A DNA stretch of 14,034 bases from Acholeplasmataceae bacterium (GCA_012520715.1 JAAYNT010000019.1:1-14034); one strand, 5' to 3'; shown: positions 1 to 7,000, counted from the first letter of the stretch. The notes: a model not told the origin generated them from the sequence alone. A program made the numbers and translations.

Positions 1-1089
1 ATTTACTACTTTAGTGGCGATTTTGCAACTACAGGACTGACAATGTTAACATCATTTAATCTTGGTACATTAGAAGCAAAAGAGTTAGGTTTTGTTGGTG
101 AAAATCAATCATTTTTCATGGGACACAACTATATTATTTTAGTTTCTTATCGATCGAACATTGAAAAAACTATTTCTAGTGTTATCGTAGTTGATTACGA
201 TAAGAAAACTGGTGATATGAAATATGTTGGATCTAGTGAAGTAGTAGGTATGGTATTAAACCAATACTTCATGGATGATTATAAAGAACAAGTTAGAGTA
301 GTTACTACTCACGGTCCTAATAGTCTTAACTCACTTTATATCTTTGAAGTTGATGAAAAATCAGATAAACTTAAACTACTTAGTTTATTAAATGAAGGAA
401 TTGGTAAAGAAAGAGAATCAGTTAAAAGCGTTAGCTTTAAAGAAGATATCGTTCAAATTGTAACTTTCTTTGTGATGGACCCTTTATATACAATTGATTT
501 ATCAGATCCATATAATCCAAAGATTTTACCAAATCCAGTTGAAGAAGAGGGCTTCTCTACTGGTATTACAATTTGGGATGATCATGGTAATTCAATAGGT
601 ATTGGCTTTATGAGTGACGGGGAAGGTAGAATAACCGGTGTTAAAGTATCAGCTTATCGTAGTGGTGTTAATGTACCGGTTCAAATAGTTGAGTTTTCAT
701 ATGAAAAATATGGTTATGTATACGTACCAGCCACATATAACCAAAGACAAAACTTATTTGTCGACAAAAAATTAGAGTTATACGGATTTATTATGCATAA
801 TGTAAGATTAGAATCAACACCAATTGACTCTGAAAAACCTTATGAAGAAAAATATAAATCAATGGTTGTTGTGTTCCATATTAACTTTGATAAAGCTGAT
901 GAGTACATTATGACCTTAGTTCCAAAATTAACTGACGAGTTATACAATTACAATATTGAAAAAATCGTCTCAGTTAACGAAACAATTCATATTTTATCTA
1001 GAATTGAAGATTTAAACTTCAATATGACTACTTACACATTTTCAAGCCCACTTAGATTTGACGGGTATGAAATCAATGGTGATAAATAG
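1..1089 (+). CDS. Beta-propeller domain protein, probably secreted or membrane-anchored (5' end outside window)
   Basis: The reading frame is open from base 1 (I-Y-Y-F-S-G-D-F...) through the first ATG at 43, so the gene begins left of the window and the ATG at 43 is almost certainly internal. About 362 residues are visible. They show repeated beta-rich blades with patterns such as VRVVTTHG...LYIFEVDE, followed by a stretch around residues 125-205 (counted from the ATG at 43) with L-Y-T-I-D-L-S-D-P-Y-N-P-K-I and W-D-D-H-G-N-S-I-G-I-G-F. That order resembles the C-terminal beta-propeller family of Firmicutes and archaea (Pfam Beta_propel type), whose members are usually exported. No catalytic residues are apparent and the biochemical role is unknown. 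No membrane segment is visible in this part, so any signal peptide or anchor would lie upstream. A terminator follows 20 bases after the stop, so this is the last gene of its transcript. The family call rests on remembered motif similarity. Confidence 0.7.
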   Translation: MYYFSGDFATTGLTMLTSFNLGTLEAKELGFVGENQSFFMGHNYIILVSYRSNIEKTISSVIVVDYDKKTGDMKYVGSSEVVGMVLNQYFMDDYKEQVRVVTTHGPNSLNSLYIFEVDEKSDKLKLLSLLNEGIGKERESVKSVSFKEDIVQIVTFFVMDPLYTIDLSDPYNPKILPNPVEEEGFSTGITIWDDHGNSIGIGFMSDGEGRITGVKVSAYRSGVNVPVQIVEFSYEKYGYVYVPATYNQRQNLFVDKKLELYGFIMHNVRLESTPIDSEKPYEEKYKSMVVVFHINFDKADEYIMTLVPKLTDELYNYNIEKIVSVNETIHILSRIEDLNFNMTTYTFSSPLRFDGYEINGDK

Positions 1090-1109
1090 TTATTATTAAA
1101 AATTAATAA

Positions 1110-1139
1110 GGCCTCCAAGATTTTCTTGGAGGTCTTTTT
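1110..1139 (+). terminator. Rho-independent terminator after the beta-propeller gene
   Basis: An 11-bp stem (1110-1120 paired with 1124-1134, one G-T pair) with a 3-base loop is followed by five T (1135-1139). It sits 20 bases after the stop codon and separates the beta-propeller gene from the EEP gene. Confidence 0.92.
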
Positions 1140-1176
1140 CATTTGGAATATTATAAAATTAATAGTAGAATGTATG

Positions 1177-1182
1177 TATAAT
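1177..1182 (+). promoter_or_regulatory. Candidate -10 box upstream of the EEP gene
   Basis: A perfect TATAAT lies between the upstream terminator and the RBS at 1185-1191. No convincing -35 box lies 16-18 bases upstream; TTGGAA at 1143-1148 is too far away. A start about 7 bases downstream would fall at the RBS, giving an extremely short leader. A promoter is expected here because a terminator precedes the gene, but this exact box is tentative. Confidence 0.3.
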
Positions 1183-1198
1183 AGCGGGAGGTATTATT

Positions 1199-1267
1199 AT
1201 GGGATATGAAAGTTTAGCATTAAACAGTAGAAAAGCTAAAAAGAAAAAACCTTGGTATATGATTTAA
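1199..1267 (+). CDS. 22-codon ORF: probable out-of-frame N-terminus of the EEP gene (or a short leader peptide)
   Basis: An ATG at 1199 follows a strong Shine-Dalgarno sequence (GGGAGG, 1186-1191, 7 bases before the ATG). It opens a frame encoding MGYESLALNSRKAKKKKPWY and then M-I-stop. The peptide ends in a cluster of lysines, exactly what should precede the hydrophobic helix that starts the next frame (L-I-H-T-L-L-I-I-I-S...). The downstream frame has no RBS of its own. Gaining one base in or near the A6 run at 1244-1249 would fuse the two into MGYES...KKK-TLVYDLIHTLL. I therefore read this as the true start of the EEP protein separated by a one-base frame break. The break could be a sequencing or assembly error, a real mutation, or polymerase slippage on the A run. 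A separate leader peptide is the less likely alternative. Confidence 0.6.
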   Translation: MGYESLALNSRKAKKKKPWYMI

Positions 1268-2328
1268 TTCATACATTATTAATAATTATTAGTATAATAT
1301 TACTATTTGGAGTAGCAATATTAGTTTTCTTTACAGTTGTTGAATACAGACCAAAAAAGTTAGAAGAAGCTAAAATAATAAATAACCAAATTAACTTAGT
1401 TAAGTTTAATGAAGAATACCAAGCCTTAACTTTTAACATTGGCTATGGTTCACTTGGTAAAGATGAAGACTTTGTAATGGACGGTGGCAAAAAAGGAATA
1501 CCCGAGTCAAGGGAAGTAGTTGAAGGTTACTTAGCAGGAATTAAAGATATTATAAATACTTATTCATCAGAGTTTTACTTTATTCAAGAAGTAGATATCA
1601 ATTCAAGAAGAAGTTATAAAATTAACCAGCAACAATACATTCTAGATAACTTAGGTACAACTTATAACTCTACATTTGCCTTAAACTATAAAGCACTGTT
1701 TGTACCATTTCCTTTCTCATTTACCCAGTATATGGGTAAGGTTGAAAGTGGAGTTTCCACTTTCACTAACTTTAAAGTAGAAAATAGTGAAAGACATCAG
1801 TTCCCTGGTGGATTTAGCTGGCCAGTTAGAACGGTTAACTTAAAACGCGGAATGCTAGTAAACTATCATAAAATTGAAGGTAGCGACAAAATGTTTGTAG
1901 TTGTTAACTTACATATGTCAGCATATGATTCAAGTGGTAAACTAAGAGAACAAGAAATGACTTATCTAAAAGATTTTATGATAGAACATAAAAAGATTGG
2001 TAATTATGTTTTAATTGGTGGAGACTTTAATCAAACTTTCCCTGAAGTATCACTTGAGGTAAGGGAAAACCCATATTTTACACCATATAAAATTGAGGAT
2101 ACTTACTTACCAGAGGGTTATCAATTTAAAATTGATCCAAATGTAACAACTTCAAGACTTTTAAATCAACCATATAATCCAAGCGATATCGAAAATACAT
2201 ATTATTTTATAATAGATGGGTTTATTGTATCTGATAATATTGAAGTTACTCTAGTTGAAGGACTTGATTTAGGTTATGTTCATAGTGACCATAACCCAGT
2301 AAGATTAAAATTTAAATTAGTCGAGTAA
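1252..2328 (+). CDS. Membrane-anchored endonuclease/exonuclease/phosphatase (EEP) superfamily protein
   Basis: The frame as it stands could begin only at TTG 1252, which has no Shine-Dalgarno; the real start is probably ATG 1199 in another frame. Numbering from 1252, residues 5-30 form one hydrophobic helix. With a lysine-rich stretch before it, the enzyme domain should lie outside the membrane. The domain carries the EEP metal-dependent phosphodiesterase motifs in order: TFNIGYG (60-66), QEVD with the metal-binding Glu (112-115), NLHMSAYD (219-226), GGDFNQTF (256-263), IDGF (321-324) and SDHNPV (345-350). All expected catalytic Glu, His, Asp and Asn positions are present, so the domain looks intact. 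The family includes DNase I-like nucleases, inositol-phosphate phosphatases and sphingomyelinases; the substrate cannot be read from the sequence. Secreted nuclease activity for nucleotide or phosphate scavenging is a reasonable inference. It is flanked by terminators and appears monocistronic. Confidence 0.85.
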   Translation: MVYDLIHTLLIIISIILLFGVAILVFFTVVEYRPKKLEEAKIINNQINLVKFNEEYQALTFNIGYGSLGKDEDFVMDGGKKGIPESREVVEGYLAGIKDIINTYSSEFYFIQEVDINSRRSYKINQQQYILDNLGTTYNSTFALNYKALFVPFPFSFTQYMGKVESGVSTFTNFKVENSERHQFPGGFSWPVRTVNLKRGMLVNYHKIEGSDKMFVVVNLHMSAYDSSGKLREQEMTYLKDFMIEHKKIGNYVLIGGDFNQTFPEVSLEVRENPYFTPYKIEDTYLPEGYQFKIDPNVTTSRLLNQPYNPSDIENTYYFIIDGFIVSDNIEVTLVEGLDLGYVHSDHNPVRLKFKLVE

Positions 2329-2329
2329 T

Positions 2330-2354
2330 AAGGGGCCTTGGCCCTTTATTTTTA
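2330..2354 (+). terminator. Rho-independent terminator after the EEP gene
   Basis: A short GC-rich hairpin (2330-2337 paired with 2340-2347; the innermost pair or two probably open to form the loop) starts two bases after the TAA stop. It runs into the T-rich tract TTTATTTTTATT. Confidence 0.72.
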
Positions 2355-2386
2355 TTACATATGTTTTTTTATAATAACACTTATTG

Positions 2387-2392
2387 TATAAT
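2387..2392 (+). promoter_or_regulatory. Candidate -10 box of the Na+/phosphate cotransporter gene
   Basis: A perfect TATAAT sits 40 bases before the ATG at 2432 and after the upstream terminator. The expected -35 position is only a T run (about 2364-2369), so the -35 element is poor. The predicted start near 2399 would leave a leader of about 30 bases containing the RBS AAGGGGG at 2421-2427. Confidence 0.5.
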
Positions 2393-2431
2393 AGATAAGA
2401 AGTTTATAGTAAAAATCTTTAAGGGGGATTT

Positions 2432-4138
2432 ATGACTACAGGTGAAGTTTTTCAAAACTTGATGTTAGTCCTTGGGGGACTGGCGCTTTTTATTTATGGA
2501 ATCGATTTAATGTCAAACTCATTAAAGAGTGCAGCAGGAAATCGTTTAAAAGTCATTATAGAAAGAACAACTAATGCCCGTTGGAAGGGTATTTTAGTCG
2601 GAATAGCACTTACAGTATTAATCCAATCATCATCAGCCGTAACAGTATTAATTATAGGGCTTGTTAGTGTTGATTTATTATCACTTAGACAAGCGGTTGC
2701 TGTCATTATTGGCGCTAATATTGGTACAACCATTACCTCAATATTAATTGGTCTTCCGATTGCTAGTTGGGGCTTGTGGTTTGTATTAATTGGAGTCTTA
2801 TTATTTTTTATATTTGAAAGAAATGTCCCAAGAAATGTTGGACGAAGTATCATTGGATTTGGACTTTTATTTATTGGTCTTCAGTTTTTAGCTGAAGGAG
2901 TATTAGTAGTAGCTAAAGCCCAGTGGGCTCAAGATACTATGAAGTATTTAGGAAATCCAGAAGTTCCTGGATTTTGGGCATTAGGATTTGGATTTTCTAC
3001 AGCATTTACTCTAATTATTCAATCATCATCTGCAGCAGTTGGTATTATTCAAAAACTTTATGCAATTGGAACTCCAGATAATCCTACAATTACATTAATA
3101 GGCGCTATACCTATGATACTTGGAGCTAACTTAGGAACTACAATTACTGGGATTTTTGCTTCCATTAGAGGAAACAAAAATGCTAAAAGAGTCGCACTCG
3201 TTCACGTAATATATAACTTGGCAGCTGTTGTATTAATTATGCCATTAATTGTACCCATTGGTCATTTACTACAATCAATTGAAAATGCGATTTTAGTTAA
3301 TAATAAGATGATGACAATTGCTATTATTCACGTATTTGTTAATATTGCTGCAGCACTTGTTATGGTTTGGTTAATTAATCCACTTGTAAGATTTGTTACT
3401 TGGGTCATTAAAGATATTGATCATAGTGATGAATTATCACAAGTTTTAGATGAAAACATCTTAATTGGCACACCAAGTGTGGCCCTAACTTATGTTAAAT
3501 CAGGAATATTTATTATGAGTGACAAAGTATTTGAATACTTGCAACTCTTAAAAAGTTATCAATTTGAAAACAACTCTAGAAGTTATGAATTAGGAATGGA
3601 ACTTGAAGATATTATTGACGATTATGATAAAAGACTACATAATTATATGATTACACTAGTTCAAAAAAATGAGCTTTCGAGTTATGATTCAAATCGCTTA
3701 TCAGGTTATTTAGATATTATTAGTGATTTAGAAAGAATTGCTGATCACTTTACTAACATATTAGGTTTTATCCAACAAAGATATGAATTTAATCAAGAAA
3801 TGCACGAACAAGAATCAATTGAACTTCATCAATTTTATAAAAGTATTGAAGAGATGATAGGTAAATGTCTTGGTTCACTTGCAAGAAGAGATGTTAATTT
3901 AGCACTAGAAGTTCAAGATTTAGAAATTCAATCGGATATTATGGAAAAAACATTTAGACACAATTATAATGAAAGATTAAAATCTGGAGAAGTTCAATTT
4001 TCTGCTTCATCTAATTATCTTGATATTCTTTCAAATTTAGAAAGAGTAGCTGACCACTTAACAAACATAAGTGAAACAGTAGTAACTATTTATCAACCAG
4101 ATGCTAGAAGAGAAGCAAGAAGCATTAATATAAGATAA
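2432..4138 (+). CDS. Na+/phosphate cotransporter family protein with C-terminal PhoU domain
   Basis: The 568-residue protein matches the two-part NptA/YjbB-like architecture. Residues 1-325 are a multispanning membrane domain with two inverted copies of the Na/Pi-cotransporter repeat, each carrying a QSSSA motif (65-69 and 197-201) followed by GAN(I/L)GTT (94-100 and 231-237). These paired motifs are the substrate and Na+ site in PiT-unrelated type II cotransporters. From about 345 to the end, a helical PhoU-like domain has two metal-type ExxxD signatures (ERIAD near 434-438, ERVAD near 537-541). The family uses the inward Na+ gradient to move phosphate; some bacterial members (E. coli YjbB) work as exporters, so direction is not certain. 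The start at ATG 2432 follows AAGGGGG with 4 bases between. The gene appears to be a single-gene transcript, flanked by terminators, and directly precedes a V-ATPase that probably pumps Na+. Confidence 0.93.
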   Translation: MTTGEVFQNLMLVLGGLALFIYGIDLMSNSLKSAAGNRLKVIIERTTNARWKGILVGIALTVLIQSSSAVTVLIIGLVSVDLLSLRQAVAVIIGANIGTTITSILIGLPIASWGLWFVLIGVLLFFIFERNVPRNVGRSIIGFGLLFIGLQFLAEGVLVVAKAQWAQDTMKYLGNPEVPGFWALGFGFSTAFTLIIQSSSAAVGIIQKLYAIGTPDNPTITLIGAIPMILGANLGTTITGIFASIRGNKNAKRVALVHVIYNLAAVVLIMPLIVPIGHLLQSIENAILVNNKMMTIAIIHVFVNIAAALVMVWLINPLVRFVTWVIKDIDHSDELSQVLDENILIGTPSVALTYVKSGIFIMSDKVFEYLQLLKSYQFENNSRSYELGMELEDIIDDYDKRLHNYMITLVQKNELSSYDSNRLSGYLDIISDLERIADHFTNILGFIQQRYEFNQEMHEQESIELHQFYKSIEEMIGKCLGSLARRDVNLALEVQDLEIQSDIMEKTFRHNYNERLKSGEVQFSASSNYLDILSNLERVADHLTNISETVVTIYQPDARREARSINIR

Positions 4139-4150
4139 CATTATAAAAGG

Positions 4151-4219
4151 GCGCCGCTTAACTTACGAATCATAATAAATATATTTATTATTGATTTTTG
4201 TAAAATAAGCGGCGTTTTT
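4151..4219 (+). terminator. Long nested-hairpin terminator after the Na+/phosphate cotransporter gene
   Basis: The outer arm CGCCGCTTA (4152-4160) pairs perfectly with TAAGCGGCG (4206-4214) and is followed by TTTTT (4215-4219). The 45 bases in between can pair with themselves: TTAC (4163-4166) with GTAA (4200-4203), and an AT-rich arm (about 4168-4180) with 4183-4196 apart from a bulge. The transcript could thus fold into one long stem of about 65 bases. The outer GC arm plus T run is enough to call a terminator. Confidence 0.85.
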
Positions 4220-4233
4220 CTTTGAATAACTAT

Positions 4234-4252
4234 ATGATTATATAATAATCAT
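4234..4252 (+). promoter_or_regulatory. Inverted repeat overlapping a candidate -10 box of the V-ATPase operon
   Basis: ATGATTAT (4234-4241) and ATAATCAT (4245-4252) form a perfect 8-bp inverted repeat with a 3-base spacer. A perfect TATAAT lies at 4241-4246 across its centre. No good -35 sits at 17-bp spacing; TTGAAT at 4222-4227 is only 13 bases away. A second -10-like sequence, GATAAAAT, lies at 4260-4267. A promoter is required between the terminator at 4219 and the first ATPase gene. The palindrome could be an operator, or just AT-rich chance. Confidence 0.4.
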
Positions 4253-4275
4253 GAAATGTGATAAAATAAAATGGA

Positions 4276-4288
4276 TGTGTTAAACACA
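4276..4288. repeat. 13-bp palindrome in the V-ATPase operon leader
   Basis: TGTGTT and AACACA form a perfect 6-bp inverted repeat around a single A, 12 bases before the RBS of the first ATPase gene. It is short enough to be chance but is well placed for a regulator site in the leader. Confidence 0.35.
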
Positions 4289-4299
4289 AAAATACGTAT

Positions 4300-4307
4300 A
4301 GGTGGTG
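4300..4307 (+). promoter_or_regulatory. RBS that places the stalk G/H subunit start at TTG 4314
   Basis: AGGTGGTGA (4300-4308) matches the AGGAGGTGA Shine-Dalgarno consensus. The GTG codons at 4302 and 4305 lie inside this site and cannot be the start. The TTG at 4314 follows after about 6 bases. Confidence 0.7.
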
Positions 4308-4313
4308 ATTAAA

Positions 4314-4622
4314 TTGTCAATCTTAAATGCCATAATTCAAGCAGAAGCAGAAGCTAAAAACTTAATTTTAGAAGCTAAAAATGACCAAAAGACAATTATT
4401 GAAACGTCTAAAATTCATGGTGAAGAAGAAGCTAAAAAGATTTTAGAAAATGCTAATTTAGAAGCGACAAAAATCATAAATGATAACAAAGAACAACTAA
4501 AAGCTAATAAGGAAGCTAATGAATTAGAATTAGCTAAAATTACAAGTATTGTTAACGAGGATGCTGATAGAAAAATTGAAAAGCTAACAGACTTTGTTGT
4601 AGGTAAGGTGTTAGAACTATGA
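4314..4622 (+). CDS. ntpF: V-type ATPase peripheral-stalk subunit G/H (NtpF/AhaH type)
   Basis: A 102-residue, almost entirely helical and charged protein: M-S-I-L-N-A-I-I-Q-A-E-A-E-A-K... followed by alanine/lysine/glutamate heptads of a long coiled coil and ending in F-V-V-G-K-V-L-E-L. This composition, its small size and its position as first gene before subunit I match the G/H stalk protein, which pairs with subunit E to form the stator linking the catalytic head to subunit I. The start is TTG 4314, not the GTG at 4302, because the latter lies within the Shine-Dalgarno sequence. The stop TGA overlaps the ATG of the next gene (ATGA), implying translational coupling. The sequence itself is low in diagnostic motifs, so the identification leans on operon context. 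Confidence 0.85.
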   Translation: MSILNAIIQAEAEAKNLILEAKNDQKTIIETSKIHGEEEAKKILENANLEATKIINDNKEQLKANKEANELELAKITSIVNEDADRKIEKLTDFVVGKVLEL

Positions 4623-6508
4623 TTGTCAAGATGAAAAAGGCAAAAGTATTTGTCTTAAAGGAGTATGAGGAAGAATTAAAACGCTCTTTACAAAGATACG
4701 GCGTTTTAATGATTACTAATAATCAAGGACAACAAAGAGTAGTTGACACTTCTTATGAAGACAATATTATTAATCGTACTAACAGAGTTATTAAAGAATT
4801 AGATAAATATAAGGAGAAGCCAAAACTGCTATCTCCTACTTTTCAAGTTGTTGATTATGAAAGATTTTCTGATATTAGAGAAGAACAAATCGAGCTACTT
4901 GAAAAAGTAGAAAAAATGTTAGCTAAAATCTCAAGACTAAAAGAGCATAATGAAGAAAGACTAGAAGCTAACAAAGTTTTACTTCCATTTGAAAACTTAG
5001 AAGTTAAAATTAGAGATATTAAAACTTTAGAATATGCACATATTTACTTAGGTCAAGTTTTAGAATCTAACCAAGAAGCATTTAATGGGTATTTAGAACT
5101 AAACAATATCGATTATAAAACATATGGTAGTAATGCAAGTGGTTTAGCATATGCTATAGCATCAAAAGAAGATATTTTAACAGATTTAGAAAATGCCGGT
5201 TTTCAAAAAGTAAACTTACCTTTAATTAATCATTTAGTTAAAGATGAAATTGAACATAACCTTGAAGTAATTAATATCGGGGAATCTCAAATCTTAACCT
5301 TAGAAGAAGGATTAAAAGAAATAGCTAAAAGTTTAGATGAATTAAAACTTCTAAGCGATCAGATGTTATCAGAGCGCGAACTTAAAAAATATCAAGCAAG
5401 TGAAACAGAACAAACAATTTATTTTGAAGGGTGGGTACGCGAAGATCATATTAAGAAATTAGAAAAATCAATTTCTAGAGTTACTGATGACTACGAAATT
5501 GACCTAAGAGATCCTCACCCACAAGAACTACCACCAACAAGTCATAAAAATAATAAGTTTGTAAAACCATTTGAAACAATTACTGATATGTTCTCAGTTC
5601 CAAACTATAATGAGTTTGATCCAAACCCAATTATGTCAATCTTTTATTGGATGTTCTTTGGAATGATGATGGGAGACTGGGGATACGGCATTGTAATGGC
5701 AATCTTATTTGGTTTATTCTTATTAATTAAAAAACCAAAAGGAGAGTTTAAAAAACTCGTTCAAGTCTTATTTTATGCAAGTATACCATCAATTTTATTT
5801 GGAATACTTTATGGTAGTGTCTTTGGAATAAGCTTTGATATTGGTAAAGCATTATTTGGTGTTAAGTTTCAAGTCTTTGATCCAATGAATGAGCCAATAC
5901 CAATGCTAATTGCGGCATTAATAGTAGGAGTTGTCCATATTTTTGTAGCACTTATTATAAAAGCATTCAAACTAGCTAAAGAAAAAGACTATCTTGGAAT
6001 ACTTGCAGAAAGTATTAGCTGGATATTACTAATACCAGGATTAGCAGTGTTAATTGCATTTCCAGATTACAAGTTATACGGAATTATTGCTGCAACGATC
6101 GGGGCAGCATTCATCTTACTATTTAGCGGACGTAAAAATAAAGGCGTCTTTGGTAAGATTACTGGTGGTTTAGGCGGATTATATGGTATTACTGGATATC
6201 TATCAGATATCTTGTCATACTCAAGAATATTAGCACTAGCTTTATCATCAGGAGTTATTGCTTATTCAATGAATATCATTGGAATGATGGTCATTGGACC
6301 ATGGTATGGTTATATATTAGGAATTATCGTATTTATTATTGGTCACGTATTTAATTTAGCAATGGGCTTATTATCAGCATACGTACATGATAGTAGATTA
6401 CAATATATTGAGTTTTTCGGTAAATTCTATGAAGGTGGCGGATATGCCTTTAAACCATTAGAATTACAATACAATTATATTTATAAAATTGAAGATAAAG
6501 ATTTATAG
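4619..6508 (+). CDS. ntpI: V-type ATP synthase/ATPase subunit I (stator membrane subunit a)
   Basis: This 629-residue protein has a soluble, partly coiled-coil N-terminal half (about 1-325), which contacts the peripheral stalks, and a C-terminal membrane half (about 335-590) with seven to eight hydrophobic segments. The ion half-channel motif S-Y-S-R-I-L-A-L-A-L contains Arg536. A second conserved Arg593 lies in S-A-Y-V-H-D-S-R-L-Q-Y-I-E-F-F-G-K-F-Y-E. By family knowledge these correspond to the two arginines of NtpI/Vph1 needed for ion transfer between the K ring and the channel. Signature residues W-M-F-F-G-M-M-M-G-D-W-G-Y-G (near 344-357) open the membrane half. The length is close to the 640-660 usual for bacterial homologues. 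ATG 4619 overlaps the upstream stop, and AAGGTG (4605-4610) is the RBS. Some of the N-terminal start M-I-V-K-M-K-K could be skipped (ATG 4631), but 4619 has the better spacing. Confidence 0.96.
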   Translation: MIVKMKKAKVFVLKEYEEELKRSLQRYGVLMITNNQGQQRVVDTSYEDNIINRTNRVIKELDKYKEKPKLLSPTFQVVDYERFSDIREEQIELLEKVEKMLAKISRLKEHNEERLEANKVLLPFENLEVKIRDIKTLEYAHIYLGQVLESNQEAFNGYLELNNIDYKTYGSNASGLAYAIASKEDILTDLENAGFQKVNLPLINHLVKDEIEHNLEVINIGESQILTLEEGLKEIAKSLDELKLLSDQMLSERELKKYQASETEQTIYFEGWVREDHIKKLEKSISRVTDDYEIDLRDPHPQELPPTSHKNNKFVKPFETITDMFSVPNYNEFDPNPIMSIFYWMFFGMMMGDWGYGIVMAILFGLFLLIKKPKGEFKKLVQVLFYASIPSILFGILYGSVFGISFDIGKALFGVKFQVFDPMNEPIPMLIAALIVGVVHIFVALIIKAFKLAKEKDYLGILAESISWILLIPGLAVLIAFPDYKLYGIIAATIGAAFILLFSGRKNKGVFGKITGGLGGLYGITGYLSDILSYSRILALALSSGVIAYSMNIIGMMVIGPWYGYILGIIVFIIGHVFNLAMGLLSAYVHDSRLQYIEFFGKFYEGGGYAFKPLELQYNYIYKIEDKDL

Positions 6509-6520
6509 GAGGAAATAAAG

Positions 6521-6994
6521 ATGGAAATTGGAGTAGTATATGCAATATTAGGAGCGGCAATCGCAACAGCGTTAGCCGGAGCTGGATCAGCAATAGGAGT
6601 TGCGATTGCAGCTAAAGCAGGTAACGGAGTTATCTCAGAAAAACCAGATTTATTTGGTCGTGTTTTAATTTTACAAGCTCTACCTGGTACACAAGGTATT
6701 TACGGGTTTTTAATGGCAGTACTAATATTATCTAAAATTGGTCTACTTGGTGGAGGCGCACTTGCTTTAACACCTGCGGTTGGATTAGGATTTTTATATG
6801 CATCACTGCCAATTGCAATTGGTGGATTAGTATCTGGTATCTTCCAAGGAAAAGCAGCGGCAGCAGCTATTCACATGGTAGCTAAACAACCAAACTTATC
6901 AGCACGCGGTATGACAATGACTGCGATTGTTGAAACTTACGCAATTTTAGCATTACTAGTTAGTATTTTAATGTGGGTTTCAATCCCAGTTTAA
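6521..6994 (+). CDS. ntpK: V-type ATPase rotor-ring subunit K (probably Na+-binding)
   Basis: A 157-residue, very hydrophobic proteolipid with four membrane helices in two hairpins, the double-hairpin form typical of V-type rings. The ion-binding Glu138 lies in A-I-V-E-T-Y-A-I-L in helix 4. Helix 2 carries L-P-G-T-Q-G-I-Y-G-F (Leu54, Thr57, Gln58) and helix 3 has F-Q-G-K (Gln109). By alignment from memory with E. hirae NtpK, these are the counterparts of Leu61, Thr64, Gln65, Gln110 and Glu139, the residues seen to coordinate Na+ there. I infer Na+ specificity. The ATG follows a perfect AGGAGG (6507-6512) that overlaps the stop of subunit I. This is the strongest RBS in the operon, consistent with the many copies of K needed per complex. 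Confidence 0.97.
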   Translation: MEIGVVYAILGAAIATALAGAGSAIGVAIAAKAGNGVISEKPDLFGRVLILQALPGTQGIYGFLMAVLILSKIGLLGGGALALTPAVGLGFLYASLPIAIGGLVSGIFQGKAAAAAIHMVAKQPNLSARGMTMTAIVETYAILALLVSILMWVSIPV

Positions 6995-7000
6995 AAAATT

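Noticed and set aside
1244..1250. AAAAAAC as a programmed -1 frameshift heptamer in the EEP gene start
   Set aside because: Relative to the 1199 frame the heptamer is in the wrong phase (reads AAA AAA C, not A AAA AAC), so classical ribosomal -1 slippage is not supported, though polymerase slippage on the A run remains possible.
1744..1764. 9-bp perfect hairpin (GAAAGTGGA/TCCACTTTC, 3-base loop) inside the EEP gene
   Set aside because: It lacks a T run, lies in the middle of an intact domain and is short enough to arise from the coding sequence; I do not see a role.
2494..2853. 119-codon open frame on the minus strand inside the cotransporter gene
   Set aside because: It mirrors the strongly conserved membrane repeat of the cotransporter, and I saw no RBS or recognisable protein; the same holds for the minus-strand frames within subunits A, B, D and the aminopeptidase.
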